In this document: piece by piece, positions 62,031 through 64,000 of the stretch
How positions within the stretch are numbered: the first letter of the stretch is position 1
Layout of the letters: every line of letters begins with the position of its first letter
Assembly: GCA_963965975.1 (NCBI GenBank)
Contig: OZ014414.1
Location: 7,350,730-7,414,729 of the forward strand
Direction: 5' to 3'
Length of the DNA stretch: 64,000 bases
Source of the DNA: Xestospongia bergquistia
Taxonomy: Eukaryota; Porifera; Demospongiae; Haplosclerida; Petrosiidae
Notes under the pieces: generated by a model
Database searches by the model: none
What the model was told of the DNA's origin: nothing
What the model saw: only the letters and a program-made list of their open reading frames with translations
Translations under genes and position numbers: made by a program

Positions 62031-64000
62031 TTAGAAAACAGCATCATACTTAACTTTATAATTATAATAAAATGAAACACTTTCATTATTTGATAAGCCA
62101 ATATCAGTTGGATCATGTAAGGCAATGAAATCTTTAATATGAGGAGGAAGGTCTATTGATTGATATGTGATTGACTCTGATACAATAGATCTTGCTGAGA
62201 GACAAGCAAGTGGAAAAGGTGTGGAAAATAATCATCAAGATGAGGATTGGCAAATTGTTCTGGTTGAAGTGTAGGTCTACTAACAGCATCAGAATGAGCT
62301 CCATGAGCAAGGAGTAATGATGTGACTTCTTTATTTTTGGATAATTTAAGAGGTCTAAAACCATCACATCCAACTTCATTCACAAATATATGACCACCTG
62401 ACTCAAGCAATAGTGACAAAAAGTCAGTAGTTACACCAAAAAATGTTAATACAAGATCAAGTAGGTTAGAATATAGTGGAGAAAGAGTAGGAAATTTAGG
62501 ACACCTATCTATGGCTTCACGACAAAGAATAGAAACATCATTGTGAAGATTTGTATTCTTGTATAGGTATTGTAGTAGTCTTATTAAACATATGAAACTA
62601 ATTTTGTGATCATAATGGTATAAGCTATGTACATGAGGTTCAATGGTTGTATATAACTGAACACTGAGTTGTTGACACATTATAAGATTTCTCAAAACAG
62701 GTAAAAAACTGTTTTGGCAAATGTTGATATCATCAAAGACGCTTTGAGTCTCTGAAGAGGAGGTTGTTATACTAGTACAAGATTGATACCCATTTTCAAT
62801 AAGGCTAATAAGTTCCCCATGATCGCTTGTAATACATACTTGAAGACGTGAGAGAAAGCATCTTTGTAGCTCGAACCCACAAAAGCAGACCATGAGTACA
62901 AAAGTTGGTAGAAATCATCCATTTCCCAATTGCAAATAAACATTCAATAACAGTACTGTCACCATAACCAAGACATCGTTCTCTAATAATTAAGCTAAGT
63001 TGACTTGTGTAGTGATATTAGTTAATCAGAGTACTTTTCTTCAAACTCTTTAATGGATATTTCTTAGCTGAGGCTGCCATAAGTTTCAATAGGTTCAGAT
63101 AATGTAGGAGGTGGTAGCTTTAATTGAACTCTGAGGATAAGTCTTTCTTTAAATTTATCATGACATATTTGGTAAATTGGTGTTTGATATGCTGTATTTT
63201 TAAAAAATAAGTAGCTAACATTAAGTAAAATGCTATCAACTTTAAGTTGAGGAGGACAAAGTGGATTGTTAGTAACAAAGTCAGTAATAACATTTGGATT
63301 TAGTTCTCTGAGACAAAGACAAGATTCTTTTTTAATAAAATCTTTTCTGTCTGCCAAAAATAAAGCAGAAATTGTATTTGTAGATAATCAAAGATTTAAT
63401 TTTGGTGGTATAATTCAAATGAGAAAAGTATTTTTATTGCATTCAAATCTTTTCTTAATACAGCATGATGTAGTACAGTGTAGCCTTCAACATCAGTTAG
63501 AGTAGGATCAGCACCTGCTTTAAGTAATAGTGATATGATATCTTTGTCTGTATAACTCATAGTAGCATACATAAGTACTGTTTGTCCCTTCATATCTCGA
63601 TAATGAACATCAGCTCCAACTTTGAGTAGATAGCTTACAATCTCTTCACTGGGATCATATCTTGACACAGCCCTTAATAAAGGTGTCACAGAACAACAGT
63701 CTGGTATGTTAACTGATGCTCCATGAGATACCAATAGTTTTAAAAGCTTAGGTGATGGACTTTCAACAGCAGCATGTACAAGAGTCTGTCTGCGAATCAG
63801 TGGGCTAGAAACCTGTATTTTGTCTGGTACTAGCTGGTTGATATCAAATTGTCCACTATGATGATCTAACACATACTGGACTATGTTGACATAATCAGAT
63901 CGACAGGCTTCAAGTAACACTGATATAAATCCACTAGTAAATGTAGCTGGACCAATATATAAGTTATTGTTAGCTAGATACTTCTTTAGATCTTCTAGTA
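62031..64000 (-). pseudogene. Fem-1-like pseudogene, 5' end outside the window
   Basis: Runs in from beyond 64000 with the same layout as the intact gene. Ankyrin region: NLYIGPATFTSGFISVLLEA, TLVHAAVESPSPKLLKLLVS, GADPTLTDVEGYTVLHHAV. Then PLCPPQLKVDSILL, IIRERCLGYGD, C-terminal VTSLLLAHGAHSDAV, and the tail LPPHIKDFIALHD to a TAA at 62031-62033. Lesions: frame break and TGA near 63380-63410, TAG at about 63067, frame breaks near 63010, 62890 and 62210. The ankyrin part is open and diverged by many substitutions, so decay is moderately recent. By the unit order, a further copy of the 20-exon gene is predicted just beyond 64000. Confidence 0.8.

Noticed and set aside
1-64000. tRNA, rRNA or snRNA genes
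   Set aside because: No cloverleaf B-box-like GGTTCGAATCC or other RNA gene landmarks were seen on reading either strand; a covariance search would be needed to exclude small ones.

Overview
This is a eukaryotic, AT-rich window with short AT-rich introns, GT-AG splice sites and heavy local duplication. The gene content (coiled-coil/PDZ/LRR protein, death-domain remnant, AIG1/IMAP-like GTPase remnant, Fem-1-like ankyrin protein, secreted fibrinogen-like protein) and the intron style suggest a demosponge such as Amphimedon. The species assignment is inference. All gene models were spliced by eye, using phase-consistent exons and comparison between copies.

Layout. 1-2.8 kb (+): 3' part of a coiled-coil, PDZ and leucine-rich-repeat gene. 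3-5 kb: a decayed death-domain exon (-) and a triplicated repeat carrying scraps of the same LRR 3' end. 5-11 kb: non-coding duplicated DNA with a few decayed exons. 11.07-13.16 kb (-): an intact single-exon Fem-1-like gene, the probable substrate receptor of a CUL2 ubiquitin ligase. 13.5-24.5 kb (-): copy A of a 20-exon gene I do not recognise. 24.7-27.9 kb: a patchwork of a fossil integrase scrap, a Fem-1 scrap, an orphan last exon of the 20-exon gene (copy D) and an LRR scrap. 28.3-29.4 kb (+): an intact secreted fibrinogen-like gene. 30.5-31.1 kb (-): an AIG1-like GTPase remnant. 31.1-33.0 kb: a second copy of the 8.5-10.1 kb block, containing a perfect 108-bp inverted repeat. 33.5-46.4 kb (-): copy B, with a hAT transposon in one intron. 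48.2-59.0 kb (-): copy C, which reads open through all 20 exons. 61.5-64.0 kb (-): two decayed Fem-1-like copies, the second running off the window.

The repeated unit is [20-exon gene, then Fem-1-like gene], both on the minus strand, with the Fem-1 start about 330 bp beyond the 20-exon gene's stop. The Fem-1 member is intact next to A, deleted to a stub next to B and C, and decayed at the right edge. Copies A and B are close relatives even in introns. C is older, except for one intron tract that looks gene-converted. The 20-exon gene encodes about 1,263 residues in C: an acidic/basic N-terminus, a helical TPR-like middle and a beta-rich C-terminal half. It is the best candidate here for something undescribed, with a possible link to its co-amplified Fem-1 neighbour.
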